Shown: one piece after another, positions 1 through 8,122 of the stretch
Numbering within the stretch: position 1 is the first letter of the stretch
Layout of the letters: every line of letters starts with the position of its first letter
DNA from: Angustibacter luteus
Lineage (GTDB): Bacteria > Actinomycetota > Actinomycetes > Actinomycetales > Angustibacteraceae
Direction: 5' to 3'
DNA: 64,000 bases
Assembly: GCF_039541115.1 (NCBI RefSeq)
Contig: NZ_BAABFP010000008.1
Span: 372,001 to 436,000, forward strand
Program-made: the position numbers and the translations under genes
The notes under the pieces: generated by a model
What the model was told of the DNA's origin: nothing
Seen by the model: only the letters and a program-made list of their open reading frames with translations
Database searches by the model: none

Positions 1-1916
1 GACAGCGTCACCGGAGCAGGGCAGGTCGCGGTCAGCGCGGCGCTGGTCTGGTGGCAGGTGAAGGTCACCGTCACCGATGTGGCGTACCACCCGTGGCGGG
101 ATGCCTTCGTGCTCGAGACGGCGGCGGTGATCACCGGGTCGCGGCGGGCCGTGGAGGCCGAGGAGCCGGTGAACGAGGTGTCTCCGGCGTAGATCGTCGA
201 GACCGCCCGGTCGGCGCCGTTGGGAACGCGGTGGGCGAGGGTCGCCGTCCCGCTGGTGAGGCTGGCGCTGCCGATCTTGGTCCCGGCAAGGTAGAAGTCG
301 ACGTTCCCGGTGGGGTCGCCGGCGCCCGGCACCGTCGGGGTCACGGTCGCGGTGATGGCGTTCGGGTCTATCGACACCGAGGAGGTGGTCGCGGCCTTGC
401 CGACGGTCAGGGCCTGGGGGGTGGCGCTGGACGCGGCGTATGTGTCCGAATCGGTCGGGGTGAAGACCGCGCCGACCGGGTGCGAGCCGACGGCCAGGCC
501 GGAGCCGACCAGGTTCGAGCTGGTGGCGGTACCGTCCGCGGCGAGTGCGAGGGGGCTGCCGACCGGTGCTCCGTCGAGGGTGAACTGGACGGACCCGTCG
601 TGGGTGCCGCTGACCGCGACCGTGGCGGTGGCCGCCTGGCCGAAGACGACGCCGCCGGTCGGCAGGCTCAGGGTGGTGGCCGTCGCGTTCAGTGCCACGG
701 CCAGGTCCTGGGTCGCGGTCGGAGCGGCGGTGTAGGTGCTGCTGCCGGCCTGATCGGCGGCGATCACGCACTGACCGGCGTGATTGAAGTCGACCTGACC
801 GCCGGTGCTGACCGTGCACGCAGGGCTGGTGGTGCTGAACGTGACCGTGTTGCCCGAGCCACCGCCCGTGGCGGTGACCACGGCGCTGCCGCCCACCGTG
901 GCGTTCGTCGGCGGGACCGAGGTGAAGGTGATGTCCTGGCTTGCGAACGGGGCGATCACCGAGAGCGTGTTGTCGGAGTTGACCACGTAGGCCCGGTGGG
1001 TGATGCGGTCGACCTCGACGGCCGTCGGGTGGTCGCCGACCGGGACGGTGGCGAGGATGGCGTTGCTGGTCTTGTCGATCACGGAAACCGTGTTGTCGCC
1101 GTAGTTCGTGACGTAGAAGAGACCGGCGGCCGGGTCGATGGCCACATCGGAGGGCTGGGTGCCTGCGGCCAGGGTGCCGGTGATGGCGGCGGCGTCGTTG
1201 CTGATGTCCACGACGGAGATGTTCCCGGAGTTGGCGACGTAGGCACGCTGGGTCTCCGGGTCGACCGTGACCTGGGTCGGGCCGCCGAAGCCGTAGAGGG
1301 TGTCGAGCGTGGCGGTGCCGGAGATGGTCGACAGGCTCCCGCCGTACAGCGTGGTGGCGTAGGCGCGGTGGGTGGTGGGGTCCACGTCCACCGCCCAGGG
1401 GCGGCTCTCCAGGTAGCCGGTTTCGGCGATGGTCGCGGGGCTCTGCGCCGGGTCGATCACCGACATGACCTGGGACCAGTAGTTCACGACGTAGACCAGG
1501 TGGGTCGTCGGGTCTACTGCCAGGCCGCGCGGGTTCGACAGCCCGGGGATCGTGTCGACAACGGTGTTGGTGCTGGTGTCGATCACCGATACCGAGCTGC
1601 CGTCCACCCCCTCGCCGAGGAATCCGTCTACCCCGTAGTTGGTGACGTAGGCCCGGTCGAGAACGGGGTCGAGTGCGATCCGTTGCGGTGAGTCACCGAC
1701 CGGGATCGTGGCCTTGACCGTGCCCGTGCTCGTGTCGACCACCGTCACCTGGTTCGAGCTGCCGTCGACGAGGTAGACCGACTGGTGAGCGGGATCGACG
1801 ACCAGGCTGTCGTTGAGGGGATGCGCGAAGTGGATCGTGTCGACCGGCGCGTAGGACGTCGAAGCGGTCGCGGGAGTCGCCGAACCCGCCATGACAGCTC
1901 CGGCGACCAGGGCCAT
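1..1916 (-). CDS. Secreted YVTN beta-propeller / Ig-like repeat protein (3' end outside window)
   Basis: Read on the minus strand the frame stays open from about 1916 to the window edge, so the C-terminus is missing. After an Ala-rich hydrophobic stretch come six or seven propeller blades of about 42 residues with the YVTN signature (for example VYVVNYWSQVMSVID and RAYVANSGNISVVD), then at least two Ig-like domains of the Big_3 type. Such proteins are extracellular and usually structural or adhesive. The start is uncertain. ATG at 1916 gives a signal sequence lacking its basic N-region, while the frame continues upstream through GRSGRKAVLG. A non-ATG start upstream, such as the in-frame GTG just before or a TTG near 2152, is therefore possible. 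Confidence 0.75.
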   Translation of the reverse strand, partial: MALVAGAVMAGSATPATASTSYAPVDTIHFAHPLNDSLVVDPAHQSVYLVDGSSNQVTVVDTSTGTVKATIPVGDSPQRIALDPVLDRAYVTNYGVDGFLGEGVDGSSVSVIDTSTNTVVDTIPGLSNPRGLAVDPTTHLVYVVNYWSQVMSVIDPAQSPATIAETGYLESRPWAVDVDPTTHRAYATTLYGGSLSTISGTATLDTLYGFGGPTQVTVDPETQRAYVANSGNISVVDISNDAAAITGTLAAGTQPSDVAIDPAAGLFYVTNYGDNTVSVIDKTSNAILATVPVGDHPTAVEVDRITHRAYVVNSDNTLSVIAPFASQDITFTSVPPTNATVGGSAVVTATGGGSGNTVTFSTTSPACTVSTGGQVDFNHAGQCVIAADQAGSSTYTAAPTATQDLAVALNATATTLSLPTGGVVFGQAATATVAVSGTHDGSVQFTLDGAPVGSPLALAADGTATSSNLVGSGLAVGSHPVGAVFTPTDSDTYAASSATPQALTVGKAATTSSVSIDPNAITATVTPTVPGAGDPTGNVDFYLAGTKIGSASLTSGTATLAHRVPNGADRAVSTIYAGDTSFTGSSASTARRDPVITAAVSSTKASRHGWYATSVTVTFTCHQTSAALTATCPAPVTL

Positions 1917-2338
1917 CGTCACCGCACCGAGCACCGCCTTCCTGCCCGAGCGTCCGAGGGCGCGAGCGGATCGGGCGGAGCGGCCGCCGTACGCAGACAG
2001 AGGGGAAGGCGTGCAGGCAGAGTCGCCCGAGAGGTGCTGAAGGATGGTGTCCCCCGAGATCGTGGTCGACGAGGATGTCTCGCCAGTTGTTTGGAACGCG
2101 TTGGAATGGGCTTCGGTACGCCGAGTCCCAGACTTGACCGTGAACAAGGCTCGACTGAGGTTCAGCGGCTGCGCGGTGGACCGTCTCACCGGCCCACGTT
2201 GTCCCGCGGCCGTTGTCGAACCCGTCGGGGCCGGGGACCGGTGTCTCTCTCCAGCATGACGGGCCCACTCAATACGGCACTTGCGCCGCAGTGGTCCCCT
2301 GCTTCCCGTGTTCGCTCGGGGACAGTACGGTCCGGAGC
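1917..2338. other. Divergent intergenic region
   Basis: About 420 bases between the propeller protein and the dehydrogenase. Part probably codes for the N-terminus of the propeller protein, whose frame is open through this stretch. I see no other convincing gene and no clear repeat; the remainder should carry the two divergent promoters. Confidence 0.4.
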
Positions 2339-3352
2339 ATGAGAGCCATCGTCCAGGACCGCTATGGCTCGATCGACGATCTCAGGTTGCGGGAGGTGCC
2401 GACTCCGGTGCCGGCCGCGGACGAGGTGCTCGTCCAGGTGCGGGCAGCCTCTGTGCATCCCGACGTATGGCACGTGGTGACCGGTCAACCGGCAGTGCTG
2501 CGTCTCATGGGTTCTGGCCTGCAGCAGCCGAAGATGCATGTGCCGGGCACAGACGTCGCCGGGGTAGTGGTGTCCGTGGGTGCTGACGTGACCCGGTTCC
2601 GGCAGGGGGACGAGGTCTTCGGGGAAACCATCCGTGGAGTCCAGTGGCGCAACGGCGGTGCCTTCGCAGAGTTCGCCACGGCACCTGAGGAGGGACTCGC
2701 ACTCAAGCCGTCCACGATCGGCTTCGAAGAAGCGGCAGCCGTTCCGACCGTTGGCCTGATCGCGCTCAACAACCTGCCGCAGCGCCGCGTGCCGGTGGGC
2801 CATCGAGTCCTGGTCAACGGTGCCGCTGGCGGCGTGGGCTCCGTGGCGGTTCAGCTCGCGCGGGCGTACGGCGCGGAGGTCACCGCTGTCGACGGCCCAC
2901 ACAAGCTCGACCTCCTACGCGCCTTGGGTGTGGACCGGACCATCGACTACACGATGGAGGACTTCACCCAGAGCAGTGAGCGGTGGGACCTCATCTTCGA
3001 CGTGCCCGGCAACCACTCCTTCACCGAGATCCGCCAGGTCCTGTCACCGGGCGGTGGCTACGTGCTCATCGGCCATGACGCATTCGGTGCGACCGGGCAC
3101 CGCTGGCTCGGCAGCATCCCGCGCATGCTGGGGCTGGTAGCCCGCTCTGCGGTCACCCCCGAGCTGCGAGGCGGCTCGTTCGCGTCACCGGACAAGCGCG
3201 CGTTGATGGCCATCCTGAGCCAGCTCCTGACGACCGGTCAGCTCCGCGTCGTGATTGATCGGGCGTTCCCACTCGGCGAGGCAAGCCAGGCACTGCACCA
3301 CCTAGCCTCGGGACAGGCGGTGGGCCGCGTCGTCCTCGTTGTCAGCCCCTGA
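2339..3352 (+). CDS. Zinc-independent MDR family NAD(P)-dependent oxidoreductase (quinone reductase-like)
   Basis: A 337-residue medium-chain dehydrogenase/reductase. The GroES-like N-terminal part contains GADVTRFRQGDEV (residues 81-93), and the Rossmann part begins at NGAAGGVGS (160-168), the nucleotide-binding loop typical of quinone oxidoreductase-like members. The structural-zinc cysteine cluster of classical alcohol dehydrogenases is absent. ATG at 2339 fits the conserved MRAIVQDRYG opening; an upstream in-frame start would add an unrelated leader. It converges on the TetR gene at 3489. A paralogue with the same architecture lies at 8123-9079. Substrate unknown. Confidence 0.85.
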   Translation: MRAIVQDRYGSIDDLRLREVPTPVPAADEVLVQVRAASVHPDVWHVVTGQPAVLRLMGSGLQQPKMHVPGTDVAGVVVSVGADVTRFRQGDEVFGETIRGVQWRNGGAFAEFATAPEEGLALKPSTIGFEEAAAVPTVGLIALNNLPQRRVPVGHRVLVNGAAGGVGSVAVQLARAYGAEVTAVDGPHKLDLLRALGVDRTIDYTMEDFTQSSERWDLIFDVPGNHSFTEIRQVLSPGGGYVLIGHDAFGATGHRWLGSIPRMLGLVARSAVTPELRGGSFASPDKRALMAILSQLLTTGQLRVVIDRAFPLGEASQALHHLASGQAVGRVVLVVSP

Positions 3353-3488
3353 CGGGTGGCTGATCCACAGAAGCCGTCCGCTCCATTCCACCGCGTCGGA
3401 TCGCCCATGAGGACGCCCGACCGATTGGTTCCTGCGATGCACCTCTGAGGTGCCTGGACTTGCCCGCCGCCGATCTGGCGCCGGTTGG

Positions 3489-4133
3489 CTAGAGCAGGGC
3501 AGCAATGAGCGCTTCGGCGATCCAGGAGCCATAGCGACGCGAGCTCCACCCTCGCTCGAGGACGAGAAGCTCGTACTGCTCGGCGGCGTTGTAGGTCCAG
3601 AGCACGTCGCGTGCCTCGCTTCGGGTGATTCCTGTGCGGAGGTGACCAGCTCGATCCAGGTCGGCTGCGAAGTAGGCCATGCCGGCGAGGCGTTCGTCCT
3701 GCAGTTGCGTCCAGAGCTGGGCTGCTTCGGGATGGGTGGCCGCCGCGGCACGAATGACGAGCTGGACAGGCACGTGTCGAGGCGCGGTCCGAGCGAGAAA
3801 GGCCCCGTACAGCCGAAGCTTGCGTTGAGGGTCTGGTTCGGTGCGGACCTTGGTGAGTTGATCGCGCTCGACCACGGGTACAGATTCGTCATCGCCGGCG
3901 ATCGCGTTGTCGAAGACTGCCTTGGCGAGCACGGCCTTGTTGGGGAATGCCTTGTAGACGGTCTGGACGGCCACGCCCGACTCGGTCGCAACGCTGTTCA
4001 TGGTGGTCGCGGCGAATCCTCGCGACAGGAAGAGTTGGTGTGCTGCCGCGATGATCGCGGTCCGCGTGTGGCGTGCTTGTTGCTCTCGGGCCGGCGACCG
4101 GTAGTTGCGACGGGGGTTGACGTGATCAGGCAT
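3489..4133 (-). CDS. TetR/AcrR family transcriptional regulator
   Basis: A 214-residue protein with a classic N-terminal TetR helix-turn-helix: TAIIAAAHQLF at 25-35, and the recognition segment VAVQTVYKAFPNK at 54-66. The rest is the variable helical ligand-binding domain. It is divergent from the gene pair starting at 4200. The 66-base gap holds a repeated CTCTATC element (4148-4173) that is a likely operator, so the regulator probably controls itself and the pair. The inducer cannot be read from the sequence. Confidence 0.88.
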   Translation of the reverse strand: MPDHVNPRRNYRSPAREQQARHTRTAIIAAAHQLFLSRGFAATTMNSVATESGVAVQTVYKAFPNKAVLAKAVFDNAIAGDDESVPVVERDQLTKVRTEPDPQRKLRLYGAFLARTAPRHVPVQLVIRAAAATHPEAAQLWTQLQDERLAGMAYFAADLDRAGHLRTGITRSEARDVLWTYNAAEQYELLVLERGWSSRRYGSWIAEALIAALL

Positions 4134-4147
4134 TTAGGTAGATGCTC

Positions 4148-4173
4148 CTCTATCAGATAGATACAACTCTATC
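4148..4173. promoter_or_regulatory. Candidate TetR operator in divergent promoter
   Basis: CTCTATC occurs at 4148-4154 and 4167-4173, 19 bases apart. The first copy is part of a perfect 11-base palindrome, CTATCAGATAG (4150-4160). The site lies between the TetR start (4133) and the plus-strand start (4200). This AT-rich palindrome stands out in GC-rich DNA. The operator role is inferred from position and symmetry. Confidence 0.5.
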
Positions 4174-4199
4174 GAAAGATGGGACAGGGGAGGCTCGAC

Positions 4200-4523
4200 A
4201 TGCCCTATGCAGTCCAGTACGACGTGCCCGGCGATGAAGCGCTCTACGGGAAGATCACAGCGGCCATCGGACCAAAGTTGCCGCCGGCCTTGCGGATGCA
4301 CTTGGTGGCCAAGGCGCCTTCGGGTCGACTCCGACACATCGAGGTGTGGGACAACGCGGAAGAGCAGGAACGATTCCAGCGCGAGCGTGTCGGACCGGCG
4401 ATCGCCGCGGTACTGCGCTCGCTGGGCATCGACGATGTTGCCGACCTGCCAGAGAGGGAGACCCTCGAGTTGGTCGACTGCCAAGTACCCGCCATGGCTC
4501 CCATGGGTTGGCGAGCAAGCTGA
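4200..4523 (+). CDS. Small conserved hypothetical protein
   Basis: A 107-residue protein starting MPYAVQYDVP at 4200, preceded by the Shine-Dalgarno sequence GGGGAGG. An upstream ATG at 4179 lacks such a site. The mixed alpha/beta composition and fragments such as GRLRHIEVWD suggest a small ferredoxin-like fold, but I do not recognise the family. Its stop overlaps the start of the VOC gene (TGATG at 4521-4525), so the two are translationally coupled and probably controlled by the divergent TetR gene. Confidence 0.7.
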   Translation: MPYAVQYDVPGDEALYGKITAAIGPKLPPALRMHLVAKAPSGRLRHIEVWDNAEEQERFQRERVGPAIAAVLRSLGIDDVADLPERETLELVDCQVPAMAPMGWRAS

Positions 4524-5014
4524 TGGTGACGTTCGTGGGTGTCGACCATGTGTCCTTCACGGTCACGGACCTCGATGCGAGTCAGCACTTCTACTCAGGG
4601 GTACTCGACTTCCTCATGGTGCTGGACGTCGGCTACGGCCGGATATTCATGCATCCCGAGACGGGTTTCACGCTGTCGCTGATGAAGCATGACGGCGCGC
4701 ACGGCGGTCGCTTCACTGAACTGGCAACCGGGCTCGACCACCTCGGTCTCACCGCCGGATCACGCGAGGACCTCGAGGAGTGGGAACACCGCTTCGACGA
4801 GCTGGGTGTGACCTACACGCCGATTCGAGACATGGAGTTCGGCTACCACCTCAACTTCCGCGACCCCGACAACATCGCGCTGGAACTCTCCGCCCCCAAC
4901 CAACTTCTGCTGGCGGCCAAGCAGGCACTGGCCGATGGGCGGGTGAGCGAGTCAGACATCAGCGCCTTCGTCGAAGACAACAACCTCGACCTCCCCAAAC
5001 CCGAGGACGGCTGA
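4523..5014 (+). CDS. VOC (glyoxalase/bleomycin-resistance) family protein
   Basis: A 163-residue protein with the paired beta-alpha-beta-beta-beta modules of the vicinal oxygen chelate superfamily. It opens with GVDHVSFTVTDLDAS and a matching second half begins at LDHLGLTAGSREDL; FRDPDNIALEL near the C-terminus carries the usual metal-ligand Glu position. A hydrophilic tail of about 35 residues follows. Start ATG overlaps the preceding stop codon. It could be a dioxygenase, a lyase or a binding protein; the family alone does not decide. Confidence 0.83.
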   Translation: MVTFVGVDHVSFTVTDLDASQHFYSGVLDFLMVLDVGYGRIFMHPETGFTLSLMKHDGAHGGRFTELATGLDHLGLTAGSREDLEEWEHRFDELGVTYTPIRDMEFGYHLNFRDPDNIALELSAPNQLLLAAKQALADGRVSESDISAFVEDNNLDLPKPEDG

Positions 5015-5020
5015 AGCACA

Positions 5021-5035
5021 GCGAACTAGGTTCGC
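5021..5035 (+). terminator. Short hairpin after VOC gene
   Basis: GCGAAC (5021-5026) pairs with GTTCGC (5030-5035) around a 3-base loop, 6 bases after the stop codon. There is no T-tract, so this is a weak terminator at best. Confidence 0.3.
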
Positions 5036-5127
5036 GCGGGCCGAGACGAGGCAGCAGCGGCGCCCGAAGTGCCGCGGCCACGGTGCGCCTCTTCGCTGCG
5101 TCGGACGCGCCACCGGGGCTTGGGCGC

Positions 5128-6558
5128 TCAGCTGGAGGTGTGCAGGCGCGCGGCGAGCCACGTCTTGGCGCCGGCTTCGTCCTCAAACTCTCCGTCATCC
5201 TGCGCCGCAAGTGCCGCCCGCAGCAATGGACCGAAGGCTGGACCGGGCATCATGCCTACCTCGATTAGGTGTTCACCGCGCAGCAGACCCGTAACCGGAG
5301 TCTGCTCAGCGCCGACTTCCTCCGCGAGGGCCAGCCAGGGACCAGTGCCGCCGGGACGGGACCCGCGGCCGCGGCCACCCTTGTCGGCCTCGACGACTAG
5401 TGCCCATTCGGTCATCGTTGCCGGGGCCAGCCGGCGGGCAAGGCGGCGTACCGCGGCCGCCGTCGGCTTGTTCGTCGACGCGGTCACCATGTGCTCGGCG
5501 ACCAATGGCAGTACCCGCCGTGTGAGGTGGTGAGGCGCGCCGATCGCACGCAGAAAGGTACGCGCCGGGGCTACGCCGGCCTCGGCGTGGCCGTGACTCG
5601 AGACCTTGAGGGTTCCATCCTTGCGGCGCGAGAACTGGGTGTGGTCGACCTTGCCGACGTCGTGCAGCAGGGTGCCAAGCACGATGACCGCGCGGTCGTC
5701 GCCGACTAGCCCTGCCTCGTCCGCCAGCCGTGCCGCTTGGTCGCCGGCCAACCCGGTGTGGGTGAACACGTCGCCTTCGGGGTGCCACCGCAAGTCCTGC
5801 TTCAGCCCGCGGAGCGCGGAGAGTTCGGGGAAGTGCACGTCCCATCCGGTTTCCACCAGAACGGTCAGGGCCCGGGCCATGTGCTTACCGCGAGTGGCGA
5901 TCTTGTACCACTCGGTCCAGACCCGCTCGGTCGACAGGTGCTCAAACTCGCCCACCAACTCCCGGCATAGCTCAGCCGTCTCGGGCGCCAGACGCAGCCC
6001 GAAGCGGGCAGCGAACTGCACCGCACGCAAGACCCGCAGTGGATCCTCCGCGAACGCGGGCGTCGTGTGCCGCAGGACGCCGGCCCGGAGGTCGTCCAAA
6101 CCGCCCCAGCAGTCGACCAGCTCGCCGGTCGCTGGGTCGAACAGCAGCGCGTTCAGTGTGAAGTCGCGTCGCGCAGACGCCTTAACCAGGGACGTGCGCG
6201 GATCGGCGACAACGTCGAATCCCCGGTGCCCGTCGCCGGACTTCACTTCTCGGCGGGGCAGGGATACATCGAAATCCTGCCCGTCGACGCGGACTTTCAG
6301 CACGGAGAAGGCGCGGCCGACCTCGTCAACGAGTCCCACAGTTCGTAGCGCGGCGGCGACAGCGTCCACGTCCAGGTGGAACACCTCGACGTCCACGTCC
6401 TTGAACGTGAGCTCCGGTTCAAGCAGTGCATCGCGCACCGATCCGCCGACCACGAAGGGGCGGCCTCCCACGGCGGCCAACGCGTCCAGCAGGGTGCTTG
6501 CAGCCTCGGACAGCCGGAATGTCCCTGGGAAGGGAACCCGACTCTCGAAGCCCGTCAT
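5128..6558 (-). CDS. cca: CCA tRNA nucleotidyltransferase
   Basis: A 476-residue class II CCA-adding enzyme, which adds or repairs the 3' CCA of tRNA. Motif A is VVGGSVRD (near 36-43) followed by the catalytic DVDVEVF (54-60). Then come ARRDFTLNAL (129-138) and the long helix EDPLRVLRAV with QFAARF (171-186) characteristic of the family. A C-terminal HD domain has the HDVGK motif at 299-303, the actinobacterial form of the enzyme. ATG at 6558 is chosen because GGAAGGGG lies just upstream; the frame continues further upstream but without conserved sequence. Confidence 0.93.
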   Translation of the reverse strand: MTGFESRVPFPGTFRLSEAASTLLDALAAVGGRPFVVGGSVRDALLEPELTFKDVDVEVFHLDVDAVAAALRTVGLVDEVGRAFSVLKVRVDGQDFDVSLPRREVKSGDGHRGFDVVADPRTSLVKASARRDFTLNALLFDPATGELVDCWGGLDDLRAGVLRHTTPAFAEDPLRVLRAVQFAARFGLRLAPETAELCRELVGEFEHLSTERVWTEWYKIATRGKHMARALTVLVETGWDVHFPELSALRGLKQDLRWHPEGDVFTHTGLAGDQAARLADEAGLVGDDRAVIVLGTLLHDVGKVDHTQFSRRKDGTLKVSSHGHAEAGVAPARTFLRAIGAPHHLTRRVLPLVAEHMVTASTNKPTAAAVRRLARRLAPATMTEWALVVEADKGGRGRGSRPGGTGPWLALAEEVGAEQTPVTGLLRGEHLIEVGMMPGPAFGPLLRAALAAQDDGEFEDEAGAKTWLAARLHTSS

Positions 6559-6830
6559 CGTGCCCCTTCCAGTGGTTCGACGCGCGTTGCCAGAACAGTT
6601 GGCCGGGACAGGCAGAGTAGGCGTCCCTGGTCCCCTGCCGCACGTGGGCCCACCGAGGGTGCCGAGCCATGGCTCTATCAGCGCGGCCGGGTTCGGGGTT
6701 CGATAGAACGCCGATGATGGGCGCGATGCGCACCAACGGCTGGGTTCAGCAGGTCGCCATCGACGAGGGCACTGTCCCGGGGTGTCCACGGCTGAGGCCC
6801 AGGGTCCCCACCACGCTCTAGTCTGAACAG

Positions 6831-7280
6831 GTGCTCACGAACCGGTCGGCGCCGCACGCGCGCGTGACCCCCGTCCTGACCGTGGCTGACGTCCGATCGG
6901 CCGTGGCCTGGTACATCGAGGTCTTCGGCTTCGTCGAACACGTCCGCATCGGCGACAGGCATCGCTCGCAGCTCGGCCTCCCGGACGGGCCGCCAGCCGA
7001 GCTGGTGGTGGCAGAGGTTCGGCCAGGACGGCGAACACCGGAGAACGAACGCTCCCACCAGGTAATGCTGAAGGTCGCGGACGTCGCGAGAGTCGTCGAG
7101 ACTGCCGTGGCCCGGGGAGCGCGGCTGGTCGATCCGCCGCACGACTGGGAGTACGGCGAGCGGCAGGCCGCCATCGATGATCCGTTCGGGCACCAGTGGG
7201 TGCTCAACCAAACGCTGACCGACGTGGCGCCCGAGCAGTGGGGCGGGAACACCGTGACCCCGCGAGCGCCGTCCCCCTAG
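6831..7280 (+). CDS. VOC family protein
   Basis: A 149-residue single-subunit VOC protein starting at GTG 6831. The first module begins TPVLTVADVRSAVAWYIEVFGF and the second covers QVMLKVADVARVVETAVARGA. The terminal IDDPFGHQWVLNQ motif is typical of PhnB/YciE-like glyoxalase homologues. Probable cytoplasmic protein of unknown substrate. Confidence 0.82.
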   Translation: MLTNRSAPHARVTPVLTVADVRSAVAWYIEVFGFVEHVRIGDRHRSQLGLPDGPPAELVVAEVRPGRRTPENERSHQVMLKVADVARVVETAVARGARLVDPPHDWEYGERQAAIDDPFGHQWVLNQTLTDVAPEQWGGNTVTPRAPSP

Positions 7281-7461
7281 CCGCCGGCCGCCCCGGAGCC
7301 TCCCGCGGAGCTAGCCCGAGCGAGCCTGAGTAGCGATGGGACGCCCGCCCTCGAGCACGTGCTCGTCGATATGAACCTGGCACAACATGGCGGATCGCCC
7401 CGCCCGGCCTCGTTCGCCCGCTCATCGGCAGGACCGCTCATGCTCGGCGGCGCGACCGCTC

Positions 7462-7523
7462 GGTGAGATGACGAAGAAGGGGCACACCAGTCGTCCGAGG
7501 TGCCCCATCTCTGTCACCTCAGC
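7462..7523. repeat. Imperfect 24-bp inverted repeat
   Basis: The left arm 7462-7485 and right arm 7500-7523 pair at 19 of 24 positions, with a perfect GGGGCAC/GTGCCCC core next to a 14-base loop. Together with the next hairpin it looks like a small palindromic repeat element rather than a terminator, because it stands nearly 200 bases from the nearest stop codon. Confidence 0.6.
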
Positions 7524-7550
7524 ATGGGTTCAGGATGACGGCGGCGAGAT

Positions 7551-7596
7551 CAGAGAAGTGGGGCGTGGCGCCGACCTCAAGTGCCCCACTTCTCTG
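7551..7596. repeat. Perfect 14-bp inverted repeat (second copy of related hairpin)
   Basis: CAGAGAAGTGGGGC (7551-7564) is the exact reverse complement of 7583-7596, with an 18-base loop. Its left side contains GATGACG and a GAAG-GGGGC core that also occur in the hairpin 65 bases upstream, suggesting two diverged copies of one element. Confidence 0.65.
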
Positions 7597-7622
7597 CATT
7601 CGACGGATGCACTCATCTCGGC

Positions 7623-7751
7623 ATGAGAGTGCGATTGAGCTTCATGGCCCGAGCCCCGAAATGGGACAGGCCCAGTAAGGGACGACTCAGCGCCGACCAG
7701 ATCGAGACGATCTTCGACCAGGCGCGACGGTCGACGACGTGGACGACGTAG
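7623..7751 (+). CDS. Possible small ORF, 42 residues
   Basis: An ATG at 7623 (or 7644) opens a short frame ending at TAG 7749-7751. It includes KGRLSADQIETIFDQARR, which looks like genuine amphipathic helix rather than random translation. No good ribosome-binding site is visible. It could be the remnant of a longer gene eroded next to the repeat tract. Not recognised. Confidence 0.2.
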   Translation: MRVRLSFMARAPKWDRPSKGRLSADQIETIFDQARRSTTWTT

Positions 7752-7802
7752 CGGCATCCTGGGGCCCTCGACCCCTGCCTTCGCGCGGCAGGCGCCTAGC
7801 CT

Positions 7803-8111
7803 GTGCTGGTGACCCTGGACGAGGTTGGCCGGTACGCGGAGTCGCTCCTTCACGTCAAGCGCAAGGGAACGCAGTCGCGTCCCGCCTGGTACGTCCACGA
7901 CCGGCTGGTGGTGCGCCTGCAGGACCCCAACACGGTGGTGATCCGGGTTCCGCTGAGCGAGCGGGAGTCACTCCTCGAGCGCTTCCCGGACAGCTTCGGC
8001 GTGCCCCCTCGCATGGAGGCGCATCACAAGGTCGAGGCCTATCTCGATCGGGCTCAGCCGCAAGCTGTTCGCACGGCCATCGACCTGGCGTGGGAGATGC
8101 AGCGTCATTGA
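7803..8111 (+). CDS. MmcQ/YjbR-like (DUF419) family protein
   Basis: A 102-residue protein with the small MmcQ/YjbR-type fold: TLDEVGRYAESLLHV, a central RPAWYVHDRLVVRL strand pair and the C-terminal LDRAQPQAVRTAIDLAW helix. These double-wing proteins are usually standalone and uncharacterised. GTG at 7803 or 7809 may be the start. Converges on the dehydrogenase gene at 8123. Confidence 0.65.
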   Translation: MLVTLDEVGRYAESLLHVKRKGTQSRPAWYVHDRLVVRLQDPNTVVIRVPLSERESLLERFPDSFGVPPRMEAHHKVEAYLDRAQPQAVRTAIDLAWEMQRH

Positions 8112-8122
8112 CCGGCCGCCGG

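Larger units (their letters stand above)
7281..7622. other. Intergenic region with two inverted repeats
   Basis: No convincing gene. The region holds a pair of inverted repeats (7462-7523 and 7551-7596, listed separately) with no relation to either neighbouring gene. Confidence 0.5.

Noticed and set aside
51-1691. A 546-residue plus-strand frame at the window start
   Set aside because: Composition is Gly/Arg/Val noise. The minus strand reads as an obvious YVTN propeller.
3439-3453. Palindrome GCACCTC-T-GAGGTGC between converging genes
   Set aside because: The single-base loop is too tight for a terminator stem and there is no T-tract; it may be chance.
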